This document shows, piece after piece, positions 54,861 through 64,000 of a stretch of 64,000 nt of DNA (the stretch's first letter is position 1; each line of letters opens with the position of its first letter). A program made the translations under genes and the position numbers. A model generated the notes under the pieces. The model worked only from the letters and a program-made list of their open reading frames with translations, was not told the origin of the DNA and made no database searches. Source of the DNA: Zymoseptoria tritici IPO323 (lineage: Eukaryota; Ascomycota; Dothideomycetes; Mycosphaerellales; Mycosphaerellaceae); NCBI RefSeq assembly GCF_000219625.1, contig NC_018217.1:558001-622000 (forward strand), in the 5' to 3' direction.

Positions 54861-55820
54861 ATGGCCGACACCGACCTCGAGCTCCAACGACAGGAGGAGG
54901 AGTACCGACAAGTCAAGACAAAGGCTCGCGCAGCCGAAGCCGAGTATCGCGCAGCATGTCAAAACTATCTCGCGCGAACAGAAGACATCCGACGACTTGA
55001 AAGGGAACTCGCATCGGCGCAGGATAGTCTCAAGGCATCACACGCTGTGATGCTCCAAGCAGACGAGAAGAACAAAGCAGTTAAAAGCGAAGCGCTCGCC
55101 ACCGGAATCCGATATGAAGATCGAAAGCTCGCGGCGCAGAAACTCGCTCGTGAGAAACAACTCTGCACCGACGAAAAGGCACGCCAACTCGCACAACGTC
55201 AGGCCGAATCGTACAGACTTCAGCAGCGGCAATCTCAACAGCGAGCAGAAGCCGAACAGAAAGCCAGGGAGGCGTGCGAAGAGATCGTTCGCCAGGGCAT
55301 ACAGCGCCGGGAGAAACTTCGCCAGGAAGCCGCGGAGCGCGCGCGGGCTCGCATGAAGGAAGCCGAGGAACAACACACGCGCGAGGACAAGCGGCGATGC
55401 GATGAGCGGGCTCGAGCCAAGAGTCAGCACAACCCCAAGGATGTCAACTTCCCCGAGAAAGTCCCTCCGACACCCATTCCGCCAGCAACGCCAGCGAAAC
55501 GCTGGTACGACCGAGTCGAGCGTGCGTTCGCTGATTACTCCCTCATGGAGACCTTTCCGGATCCACCTGCGCCTCTCACTCCCTGCAAGAAACCGAACTG
55601 CGTCGCTAGCAAACCTCATCGAGCGCTGAGTGCGTGTCCGTGCGAGATCGAACGCCTCGTCACTTCACTTCAGCTGCCGTTGAAGAAGATGCGGCAGGCG
55701 TTCCATCCGGATCGATTCTGGAAGTGTAAGAACGAGCATCGCAAGGGGTTTCAGATGAAGGCGAAAGAGGTGTTTCAGGTGGTGGATGCGATGTTTGGCA
55801 AGGAGAAAGGAGTGGCATAG
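54861..55820 (+). CDS. Coiled-coil protein with J-domain-like C-terminus
   Basis: Single exon, 319 residues from the first in-frame ATG (MADTDLELQRQ). Residues 1-195 are an almost unbroken charged helix rich in Glu, Arg, Gln and Ala, predicted coiled coil (EEEYRQVKTKARAAEAEYRAA and many similar stretches). A Pro-rich linker (KVPPTPIPPATPAKRW) leads to a globular tail with four Cys (CKKPNCVASKPHRALSACPCEIE) and then LKKMRQAFHPDRFWKCKNEHRKGFQMKAKEVFQVVDAMF. The HPDRFWK segment looks like the HPD loop and last helices of J domains, with the first helix poorly conserved. A similar tail is found in uncharacterised fungal proteins and in some NF-kB-inhibitor-like proteins; a role in chaperone recruitment is only a possibility. 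No membrane span. Confidence 0.75.
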   Translation: MADTDLELQRQEEEYRQVKTKARAAEAEYRAACQNYLARTEDIRRLERELASAQDSLKASHAVMLQADEKNKAVKSEALATGIRYEDRKLAAQKLAREKQLCTDEKARQLAQRQAESYRLQQRQSQQRAEAEQKAREACEEIVRQGIQRREKLRQEAAERARARMKEAEEQHTREDKRRCDERARAKSQHNPKDVNFPEKVPPTPIPPATPAKRWYDRVERAFADYSLMETFPDPPAPLTPCKKPNCVASKPHRALSACPCEIERLVTSLQLPLKKMRQAFHPDRFWKCKNEHRKGFQMKAKEVFQVVDAMFGKEKGVA

Positions 55821-56763
55821 AGAAGATTCATATGAGTTGATGCGAGATGGGGTAGATCGTTCGTGGGAGGAGAGACTTGGATGGAAGGAGGCAGGAATTA
55901 CCACACCGGCGCTTCTGCTCAAAGTGCATACTCCGAGCCACCAAGTTACAAGTTGTGCAGTGCAATTTGAGCGGAACCATGGAAGCACATGCAACGAGCA
56001 AGGAAACATACGACGGGACGAACAAGCGAATGACTGGAAAACATACTGTACAGACGCAACGTCTCGCTTTCCGAGCGTGATAGCAGCGAGTTCGAGCGAT
56101 ATACCATTTCAATGACAGCGCTCCAACGAGCTCGCACAACGTGCAACACAGCGCGCCGTGGAACATGTGGGTGAGGTCCATGGTGCTTCATATGCGCAAT
56201 AACTGAGCGCAATGACTGAGCTGCCAACGTACCAGGAACGCTACAGGTGCATTGCTTGCCTGTCGTGATGGTAAGATGCCATCTAGCCGTGCGCGTAGGT
56301 CATGTACACTGGCTTCTGACCGCACTGCTGACTTAGCTGCCAACGTACCTGTACGCCTTCGTGACGGTACAGGTGCATGGGCAGGTCGTCGTGATGGTAA
56401 GGTAGCTAAAACGTACCCGTGCGCGTAAAGCCTGGACTGCCTCCTCACCGTCGAGTAGCCTCCGCAGAGTAATCACGGCCATCCCCACCGCACCGATCAA
56501 TTAAGCTGCCAGCGCAATGCTCGACGTCCATCACTCGACGTTACACAAAGTACATACAGCACAGTACATACATACAGTTTCGTACCGCATCGCTCATAGA
56601 TAGTGTGGTGTATCATATCGCCTTGCCCTTTCCAAGCCATATACCATATACGCCAAACCCATGCCTCCTGCTCATATATATCGTTGTTCCAAACACCCAG
56701 AAAAACGCCAACGCAGCCATAACTTCGTTAAACCCCAAACCACCCATTGACATCAACAACCAC
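55821..56763. other. Convergent spacer with minisatellite
   Basis: 3' flanks of two convergent genes. It contains minisatellite locus E (56215-56430) and, near 56545-56580, a short GTACATACA repeat run. No gene recognised. Confidence 0.5.
56215..56430. repeat. Degenerate minisatellite, locus E, with duplicated block
   Basis: CTGCCAACGTACC at 56221 recurs at 56337; CGTGATGGTAAG at 56264 recurs at 56390; CGTGCGCGTA at 56288 recurs at 56418; ACAGGTGCAT also occurs twice. The spacing of 116-130 bases is near four 33 bp units, so a block of several units appears duplicated and diverged. Confidence 0.65.
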
Positions 56764-58486
56764 TCACAACGAACGAGCACTTCCCGTCTCGCCCGCAGTC
56801 AACCCTCCCTGCGTCACGTCACTCGTCGCAGGCGCAGCAGCGATCCCTCCCTCCTGCGAATCACTCTCCTCCCCCGTCCTCCTCGTCCTCACCCGAAACG
56901 CATTCCTCAACCGACTCGTCATCCTGCTCCCCTCCTCCCCACTCTCCGCCTCCCCACCCTCCCTCCTCCGTCTCGAATAAGCCCTCAGCGCCTCCATCCT
57001 CTCCTCCCTCGTCATCCTCTCCGGCCTCGTCTGAGACTGCGGCGCATGCCCACCAATTCCACCCGTCAATCCAATCAGAAAACTCCTCCTCAAACTCGCG
57101 CGGCGAGATCCTCCCTCTAGAGGGGGCGCGAGACTGCCTTCTCCTCCTCCTCCTCCTCCTCCTTCTCCACCGGAGAGGCGAATCATGCTATTGTCGTCGG
57201 CGTCGATGTCGGATTGTGGGCGTAGGTCGATGCGGCAGAGGGGACAGGTGCCGGAGACGTTGAGCAGCCAGGGGTCGATGCAGGCGGGGTGGAAGCGGTG
57301 GTTGCAGGGGAGGACGCGCTGGTCTTGGCCGAGGATGAAGTCGTCGGTGCAGATGCTGCAGCCTTCGGGGGAGGGTTCTTCGGAGGAGGAGGAGGTGTTG
57401 GTTGGAGGAGTGGTGGTTGCGGCTGCGATGCCCGGTGGGGTGGCGGTCGTGCCGGTTGCTTCTCTCGTTGCAGGGTTCGTGGTATTCGGCGTTGTTGCAT
57501 TCGTCTCTGCCATCTCAGTTTGTCCCTCCGCGAGTTCCACGTCCGCGGACTTGGTCCTCTGCTCTTCCTCCTCCCTCTCGCCGAACCTCACAATCGGCAA
57601 GGTCTCCAGCATCGCTCTCGCCAGTCCCCTCGCTCGACTCTGCCGCGGTCTACCCATGATATTCCTCGGTCCATACCTCTCCGGATGCCGATGAGCTCTG
57701 ACCGCACCCGTGACGATGATGATCAAGAACAACGCTGTAATGACACCCGTAATGCTATACAAGATGATCATAGCAACAGCCGTGCTCGGCGGAGCATTGA
57801 ATCCTTGCTGCCCATGATGGCCCGAGGAACTATTGCTCTGCGAAACGGTATTCCCATTCGACTCCGCCAGTAACGTAGCGCTCAATGCGATCCTCCCGAC
57901 CGCAATGGACTGACCATTCACGTTCGCGCTGTTGACATCCCTCAGCATATCCGATGTCTGTTCCCTGCTCTTCATCGTGTAGATCTGCGTGTAGTCGGTC
58001 TGCACATCGTCCAGCTTGCAGCTCGCTTCGTCGGTCGAGTAGAAGACGATCGCGGTCACGTTTCGCTCCGTAGCGGTCTTGAAGACGTCTATCGCTTGGA
58101 TGTTGCCGGAATATCGATCGCAGTTGATGAGCGCTACGTTGCGGTCGCTGAGACTGAGCTGGCTGCTCTCGTTGGCGAGTACTATTGGACCGTTCTTTTG
58201 CTCGTTCTGTGAGGCACATCGTTAGCGATCAAGTCTCCCACAGCCTCTGCTGCTTTGTGCTATCTCAACCTACCGGCTGCCACGCCGCCGCCGCACTCGT
58301 AAGCGGTATGAGATCGTAAACGCCGCCCGCGGCTCCACGCTCCTCAGAATGCACAACCTGCAAAGCAACCGCACCATTCGACGACTGCACGCCCACCTCC
58401 GTCGAGTTGACCGCCACAATACTCTGCGCCGAGACCGTCGCAGCGGTCAGCAATATCACCGACCAGATCATCCTCGCCGTCGACAT
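56764..58486 (-). CDS. Membrane RING-H2 E3 ubiquitin ligase
   Basis: Two exons, 58486-58274 and 58206-56764 (67 nt intron), give 551 residues. A signal peptide (MSTARMIWSVILLTAATVSA) is followed by a lumenal region of about 190 residues of the protease-associated type (GGVYDLIPLTSAAAAW, GPIVLANES, NVALINCDRYSGN), then one membrane span at about 215-239 (MIILYSITGVITALFLIIIV) with basic residues on the cytosolic side. The RING-H2 finger at about 353-395 has all eight zinc ligands: CSICTDDF, CNHRFHPACIDPWL, CPLCR. The tail is low-complexity with a poly-Gly run and ends GETGSARSL. The PA-TM-RING layout fits secretory-pathway or vacuolar ligases (RNF13/RMR group); substrates are unknown. Confidence 0.9.
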
Positions 58487-59360
58487 AGTGGATGGTGGTG
58501 AGGTGTGGTCCGCCTTGCCACCTCAGGCAATGATGAGGTTCACCCTCGGCTCCAGGGCGGAAGTTATCAAGGTCCCAGTTTAGGACGGACCAGTGACGAT
58601 CGTGTGTGTCAGAAGTGTGAGGCTGTTTTGCGCGAAATATACCAGCACTCCCCCGGGAAGCGGTTCAAATATTGACCATCACAAGCTCTTTGCCTGGTCC
58701 AAGAGAGTCGCGATGTACATGTCAATCCACCAGCAGGGAAGGAGGGAGAGTAAAACGTATATACAGTATGTGAGGCGAGAGAGTTGAGTGACGCTCACAT
58801 CATTCACGCGGACGCATCCTTGTCTTGGTCGTTGGTGGTGAGATAGGTAGTCTAGAGTCTAGAGGAAGCTCCGCCTCCGCCTTTTCTCGGCCTCCATAGC
58901 ATCCGAACGTCGTATACGCTTGGCGGGGCATTGCAACAAACAAATGGCACTCTCTAGTCGACTCTCGGCGTCGTATGAGCCATTCCGCTGAAGTCCGTGG
59001 CTTACGACGACGCGACGGGGGTTATCAAGTGGCATGGACTGACCTGTCCGGCTGTTCACCGGATGAACGGTCATGGAGTCGATGCCGGACTTCGGAGCGA
59101 GCAAGAAATACATTCCGTTCACTGACGAACCATGCTCCATATGGGCTATGCTATACCGATACGTTCCGTCCATCATGCCAGAACCAACAAGCCCGAGAAA
59201 AGAAAAGAAGAAAACGCCATCAATGCCGTGGTGAGGGCCTTCCATCTCATCTCGTACAGCCCAAATTCCACGTTCCGTGCTCTTCCGTGCTATGAACCAT
59301 CGCTCGCTCTTCCAAAACGCCAAACGCGAACAAAAATATCGCCTTCATGAACCTTCCTCT
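58487..59360. other. Intergenic spacer
   Basis: Upstream region of the RING gene and 3' flank of the phosphatase gene. Short frames only; no repeat or RNA gene seen. Confidence 0.5.
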
Positions 59361-62003
59361 CTATGCAGCAGCGCCCTCGTCCCCTCGATGATCCACCAAC
59401 CACTCCATAACGCTCTCATAACAAAGCACAAACTGCCTCAGGCTCTGCACCATGCTGATGCGCTGATGACGGAAATCTTCGACCGTCTTCTCCACCAGAT
59501 CGACATCTTCCCTTCCCACCCACCCTCCATCGATCCTTTCTTCTTCCTTATTAACCTGAGTCTCGCCCTCGTCTTTGGAGGCGAAGAACCCGCCATCCTT
59601 TGCATTATTCCCAGGTTTAGGCCCATTCTTCTTTGCCGTTGTCTCATCATTATCATCAACATCCATCGGCGTCCCCTCCCTCTCGTTCCTGGACAACTTT
59701 TGCCGCTTCAACATATCAATCACCGAGTCGACCGTACAGAACGTGCCAGTCCGTCCACATCCCGCGCTGCAATGCACCAGCACCGGCCTCTTCTCCGCGT
59801 CCGTGGGCTCCTTTGCATGCGACTTGTTTGTCGCCCTGACCACAGCATCGGTCTGTTCAACCAACCCAAGCAAATGCGTCGGATGTGCCGGCGCTCCAAA
59901 GTCGGGCCAGGAGGAATATTGCAACTGTGTGATCTCGCGCATTTGCTCAAAGGGAAAGCGATCGTGACTGAGAGTGAACTTGCGGACAATCACGTAGGGC
60001 TGTTCTTCACTCCCCTTGCCCTCCTTGCCGGTGTCGATCTGCGCGAGTGGAACCTGCGGATTCTGCGAGAGTGTGCCGGATCGCTTGACGGTGGAAGGGC
60101 GACGTTTTTGATGACGGTGAATCTTGGACGGTTCGATCGATGCCCGCTTTTCGGACAAAAAGTCGAGATGGAGATGCCCGTATTTTTTCGAATCCCAATA
60201 GTTGTGAGCTTTGACTTGAGCGCCTTCCTTCTCGGCTGTCAGCATGACAATCACGCGAATGTCTTGCTGCCAGATGACATTCCAGAAATCGTTGAAGGTG
60301 CCCGGGATAGGAGCTTGAGTCGAGATGTAACGCTTGTCGCTCCACGACGCCTTGATGTAGGAAGCATTGAAGTAGTCGCAACCGTGATTTGGAACTCCTT
60401 GAAGCTTCACCCTCGAATGCTCAAATGGCCAGATGTTATTGTAGCGGTTCTTGTTGCCCTTCTCCAGTCCTGCTATTTGCACAGAGCCTTGCGATTCGGC
60501 GAGTGGGGTGCCAAACGAGACCTTTCCAGACAAAGCATCCTCCATGCGCTTCTTCTCTCTCCTCTCGATCTGTTCAAACTTGTTCGACACGCGCTTGCCT
60601 TGGTCGTCGGCACTCGACGCCTTTTGCAGCCATTCGGGATAGTCCTGTTCGGCAGACTTGGTCTCCTTATTGGGATGCTTGATCGCCATCTGACCAACAC
60701 CACCAATCAGATCCATGTTCTGTCGAATGTTGCCGAAGAATGGATTCGCGGGCTTGTCTGTGATGGGCATGGGGCAGCCTCCTATGACAGGTGCGATTTC
60801 CGGGCCATCACCGTCCACCGAATTACTCTGCGCATCCACGCCACTCTCGACATACGACGGGAACCGATTCGCAAACTCCTTGAACCCACCCTTGACAATA
60901 TACAGCATACCATCGTAGCCTTCGCCCCGAAACTTCTTGATCGTGTTGAGGCATATGTTGGCGTCTTTGAGCAAGGCCGAGCTGGCATCATACACGATGA
61001 TGTAGCTGCTGCTTTCCCAGTTTTCGAATTTGCTCCGCTGGTCCTCGTCTTTGAATGTGTCCGCGAGTTTCTGTACGTTGAACGATGGTCGCTTCAGGAG
61101 TGTCGTCGGTATGCACAGATTCAATGCGCCGGTAATGTGTGACGTGGCGTACTGTGTGGAGACTCGCAGGTCTAGTAATAGTACTTCGTCCGGTCTTGAC
61201 ATCATCAAATTGACGACGTGCTGCGCAGTGGCAAACACTGTCGACTCTGCATCACTTGATGGTGGTGCCGTTTCGCTGCGCGGCTTAGCGTTGACGTACG
61301 ATACATTTGCAGCATCGAGAGGCAGAGCGAAGCGGGGATGGTCGGGAGGCGGCATGCCTTCTTCTGTATTTGCACGCTCCATCGATGCGGCATGTTCCGT
61401 GGGTGGTGATCCGCGGCGTCGATTCTCTGTAGCTCCAGGTGAAAGCACTCTTTTCGGTGATCGAGACAAGTTGGCGACTGCGGGATCCAACAGGGTGCGA
61501 TGTGACGAGGCGGATGTTGGAGAGATATCCCTGGGTTTACCCTTCGACGTTGATGCCTGTTGTGGCACGGACGAGCGGCTCGCGGTCCTTGCGGCCGTCG
61601 GTCTCGGCTTGCTCATATTGAAGTTGTTCAGCCCGCCCAAATTGAAGGCCTTGCCTTCTGACTGCAGACGGAACGCATCGAAGTCGGGGTTCTGATCGAG
61701 TGGGACTACGCTAGGCGAGACGGCAGCGGTAGATCGAACGGTCGAGGACGGTGGACTCCAATTGCCTTTTGCGTGATTTGGGGCATCGCCCATGAAGGAG
61801 CTGCCATCGGTCTGGAAGCCGAAGTAGTTCGGGCTCGGTGTCTGCGGTGCATTGGAGCGTCGAGGAGGGCCGGACAGGCGTGGTGATAGGAACGGCGTCA
61901 TGACGGGGGTGGTGGAGGAGTGTTGTGTATGAGAGGGCGTCGCGGAGGGCCGCTGAGAGCGCGAGGTGGTTTGGTAGCGCGGCGAACTCGCCGTCTCGGT
62001 CAT
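59361..62003 (-). CDS. Protein tyrosine phosphatase with rhodanese-like (MAPK-binding) domain
   Basis: Single exon, 880 residues. The first 240 residues are Ser/Pro/Thr-rich and probably disordered. A rhodanese-like domain follows (about 255-385: DEVLLLDLRVSTQYATSHITGA, YIIVYDASSALLKDA, GMLYIVKGGFKEFANRFP); its catalytic Cys is absent, as in MAP-kinase docking domains of dual-specificity and Pyp-type phosphatases. The classical PTP domain spans about 520-870: NRYNNIWPFEHSRVKL, DYFNASYIKASW, the WPD loop SSWPDFGAP and the P-loop VHCSAGCGRTGTFC (HC-x5-R) near residue 745, then QSLRQFVLCYE. A Lys/Asp-rich insert lies between the P-loop and the final helix. It resembles fission yeast Pyp1/Pyp2 and budding yeast Ptp2/Ptp3, which inactivate stress MAP kinases; that role is inferred. 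Confidence 0.92.
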   Translation of the reverse strand: MTETASSPRYQTTSRSQRPSATPSHTQHSSTTPVMTPFLSPRLSGPPRRSNAPQTPSPNYFGFQTDGSSFMGDAPNHAKGNWSPPSSTVRSTAAVSPSVVPLDQNPDFDAFRLQSEGKAFNLGGLNNFNMSKPRPTAARTASRSSVPQQASTSKGKPRDISPTSASSHRTLLDPAVANLSRSPKRVLSPGATENRRRGSPPTEHAASMERANTEEGMPPPDHPRFALPLDAANVSYVNAKPRSETAPPSSDAESTVFATAQHVVNLMMSRPDEVLLLDLRVSTQYATSHITGALNLCIPTTLLKRPSFNVQKLADTFKDEDQRSKFENWESSSYIIVYDASSALLKDANICLNTIKKFRGEGYDGMLYIVKGGFKEFANRFPSYVESGVDAQSNSVDGDGPEIAPVIGGCPMPITDKPANPFFGNIRQNMDLIGGVGQMAIKHPNKETKSAEQDYPEWLQKASSADDQGKRVSNKFEQIERREKKRMEDALSGKVSFGTPLAESQGSVQIAGLEKGNKNRYNNIWPFEHSRVKLQGVPNHGCDYFNASYIKASWSDKRYISTQAPIPGTFNDFWNVIWQQDIRVIVMLTAEKEGAQVKAHNYWDSKKYGHLHLDFLSEKRASIEPSKIHRHQKRRPSTVKRSGTLSQNPQVPLAQIDTGKEGKGSEEQPYVIVRKFTLSHDRFPFEQMREITQLQYSSWPDFGAPAHPTHLLGLVEQTDAVVRATNKSHAKEPTDAEKRPVLVHCSAGCGRTGTFCTVDSVIDMLKRQKLSRNEREGTPMDVDDNDETTAKKNGPKPGNNAKDGGFFASKDEGETQVNKEEERIDGGWVGREDVDLVEKTVEDFRHQRISMVQSLRQFVLCYESVMEWLVDHRGDEGAAA

Positions 62004-63332
62004 GTGTGCGGGTGGGCGCGCGGTGGCGGCTCGGTGAGATGGAGTACAGTGTGTAATCGCGGTGGGGCGCTGAGGCTATGGGTGGTGTAGGAGGACGAAC
62101 AGCAGTGGCACGAAAACGACATTCGGCGTCATGCCGAGGGTGGAGATGCCATGTGCGAGAGTTGTTGTTCGAGTGTGAGGCGTGAGGTCGGGCAAGGTGG
62201 GTTCTGCGATTCGGAGGAGGCGTCCAAATCACGAATGACGTAGAACTATCGGAAGGATTGGAGAGGAATGCAGCTGCGTGCGGCTCCGGAGGTCAAGAAT
62301 AGATTATAGAGGAGGCAATGCAATGTCGGAGTAGGAGGAGCAATGGAATGATTCGGGTGATTAGCAATTGCACAAGATATGGCAGTAGTGAGAAGAGCAA
62401 GGTAAAAGGTAGGAGGATCAGGAAGGGCACCTCAGTTCTGGATTACGCAAAGACGAAATGGGAAGCGGATCCAATCCAATCTCAGGGACGGCGGATGGCC
62501 CCACACGAGATGAGGATGACGGCGGGCACGCGACTTGGCCGATGTATTTCCAGATGACCTCATGGTGCCACCATGCCATGAAATATCGACAAGGTCGAGA
62601 CTCATGGGGCGGCGTATACTTCGTATTGGCCAACATATAGCGCGTCGACGGGTATGGATATTCAGTGTGCTATATACTACAACGCGCCCGCCAACATGGC
62701 GACTGCGTGACTGATGAGTACCTTGGTCTGCATACTTATGTTGCTCAACCAAAGTGCACTTCTCCAGCATCTTGACAACGACCCTGCATGCTGGTTAGAT
62801 CTGGTCGGGTCTAGATTCCCGCACCCTGGCCGTTTACCATGGATCCGTCTATCATGGATGGCCTGACCGTCGTCCTTCCCTTCTGCCTCGACAGACTTGC
62901 CGAGATGGTGACGGTCGGCTGCTTGCGGCGGCTTTGCCTTTGACACGGACACCACTACTACAAGGCAATACCGTACCTCCTTGGTCCCGCTCCAACTGTA
63001 CCACATGTGTCGAACTCTGGTGGCTTAAGAGTGTGCAGTGCCACAGGAGATTGCGGGCATGATTCGAGAGAATGATGTGTTTGTCTACAAGGGAGATTGA
63101 AGCGGCAGCACTATCGTGGACGCTGCCTTTTGTCGTCCGCCAAATATCCCACAGGTTTATGCAGTGGAGTTGCCCCACGCGTCGATGCTCTTTCACGTGC
63201 TAGGCTTTAATAAAGCACTCCACCTGCTGTGAACACAACACCGTTCCTTACCTAAGTCATTGCTTCATTCAACGGAGGGCGACGAGGTGTATGTAGTGTT
63301 GCGCCTCACGTCACCTCTCCCCTTCCCTCAGC
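62004..63332. other. Divergent intergenic spacer (1.3 kb)
   Basis: Upstream regions of the phosphatase and of the dioxygenase-like gene. Short frames without recognisable domains. No convincing minisatellite units, although CGCCCGCCAACATGG near 62685 faintly recalls locus E. Confidence 0.45.
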
Positions 63333-64000
63333 ATGTTTCGGTGCGAATGTCAACAACAAAATTCAGAAAAGTCCTCCAGCTAACTTGAACCCCAGCAAGC
63401 AGCTTGTGCAAGCAGCCTTGAAGTCGACAAGACTACCAGCCAACAAAGGACCCGGCATCCGTCACATCTCATCTTCATATGTCCGCTTCAACGCAACACC
63501 TCTATCCTCGCAAGTCGACCGCGTAGCCCGAGACGAGCCATTCGACCGGACCGGAAGCTCATCAAAAGGCTACCAACAGTCTTCAAAACTTGATCGCCAA
63601 TCGGGCTTCGAACCAAGCGCAGTCAGCAGTCAAAAACCATCGGTCCGACATCTCTCAAAGCATCCATTGCCTCGATTCGAAGCTGGAGATGTCGATCATC
63701 TATCCTTGCGATTTGAGGACGGATCCTTGAAAATTGTCGATGAGCGGGAGGGCCGGTCCACGACGATGTGAGATGTTTGTCACTGTAAATTAACAGCAGA
63801 GACTGACATGATCGTTGTAGACCCGGCCGCTGGTTGAGGTATCGATTCGAGACAACGACACAACGAGATTGCTAGTACTGACTTCGCAAGGGACAATTGT
63901 GCCTGCTCGCAATGCCGCAACGGCGATACAGCTCAACGACAAATCAATGTTTTCAAGGTTTGTGTGAGAGGGATGCTGAATGAACGACCGTCTAACCTTT
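63333..64000 (+). CDS. Gamma-butyrobetaine/trimethyllysine dioxygenase-type gene, 5' part (runs off right edge)
   Basis: Small exons must be joined: 63333-63340, 63396-63767, 63821-63838 and 63891-63957, then a GTTTGT donor and an intron that runs off the edge. The start is MFRKQLVQAALKSTRL, an amphipathic, basic mitochondrial-type presequence followed by IRHISSSYVRF. After a Ser/Lys-rich linker, DVDHLSLRFEDGSLKI enters the N-terminal beta domain, and the joined exons 3-4 read GRWLRDNCACSQCRNGDTAQRQINVFK (in two parts GRWLRDNCAC and SQCRNGDTAQRQ). WLRDNC-x-C-x2-C-x(n)-QR is the zinc-binding signature at the start of gamma-butyrobetaine and trimethyllysine dioxygenases, Fe(II)/2-oxoglutarate enzymes of carnitine synthesis. 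The catalytic domain is outside the window, so which of the two is open. Confidence 0.75.

Noticed and set aside
3976..55977. A shared 21-base string (GTGCAGTGCARTTYGAGCGGA) at about 3978 and 55955
   Set aside because: Two mismatches in 21 bases between two places in 64 kb can arise by chance, and the flanks do not match.
58660..58680. GGTTCAAAT resembling a tRNA B box
   Set aside because: No matching A box or cloverleaf around it; no tRNA gene was found anywhere in the window.
59277..61142. A 621-codon open frame on the plus strand
   Set aside because: It lies wholly antisense to the tyrosine phosphatase, which has strong domains in its own frame; the antisense translation has no recognisable motif and does not look like natural protein composition.
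59277..62003. Phosphatase rhodanese-like region as an active sulfurtransferase
   Set aside because: The loop where the catalytic Cys should be reads VYDASSA, so it is a binding-type domain.

Overview
The window reads as nuclear DNA of a filamentous ascomycete (Pezizomycotina, probably Dothideomycetes; the class is an inference). The grounds are split genes with 44-233 nt introns that have GT..AG ends and CTAAC/CTGAC branch points, fungal-only families (HRI1, Ish1/Msc1, QutR, Zn2Cys6), loose gene spacing, and a block of repeat-induced point mutation (RIP). Exon joins were worked out by eye from splice signals and reading frame.

Left part (1-29.0 kb), mostly housekeeping: an edge-truncated unknown gene, HMG-CoA synthase, a PaaI-like thioesterase, an unknown helical protein, HRI1, YIP1, an NHP6-type HMG-box protein, a CSC1/OSCA-type channel, an S6K-like AGC kinase, a secreted GH47 alpha-mannosidase, a dysferlin-domain peroxin, an Ish1-domain protein ending in KNEL, and a DNA-binding protein made of transposase-type helix-turn-helix domains plus a His/Gln-rich tail.

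Middle part (29.5-54.7 kb), a quinate-utilisation (QUT) cluster: type II 3-dehydroquinase (qutE), an intradiol dioxygenase of the hydroxyquinol/catechol type, QutG-type phosphatase, quinate dehydrogenase (qutB), quinate permease (qutD), a Gfo/Idh/MocA oxidoreductase, 3-dehydroshikimate dehydratase (qutC), the repressor qutR and the activator qutA. The pathway is uptake (qutD), quinate to dehydroquinate (qutB), to dehydroshikimate (qutE), to protocatechuate (qutC), then presumably ring cleavage; qutA and qutR would sense the pathway. qutR and qutA diverge, and the space between them holds an 8.1 kb nested transposon: a pogo/Fot-like DNA element (43801-51904, TA-flanked terminal inverted repeats) into which a 5.1 kb Tad1-like LINE has inserted on the opposite strand with a 15 bp target duplication. 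Both are riddled with RIP-type stops, and the RIP-like composition runs on past the element towards qutA.

Right part (54.8-64 kb): a coiled-coil protein with a J-like tail, a membrane RING-H2 E3 ligase, a tyrosine phosphatase with a rhodanese-like domain, and an edge-truncated gamma-butyrobetaine/trimethyllysine dioxygenase-type gene. A dispersed, degenerate minisatellite with a unit of about 33 bp recurs in at least five intergenic spacers across the window. No tRNA, rRNA or CRISPR was seen.
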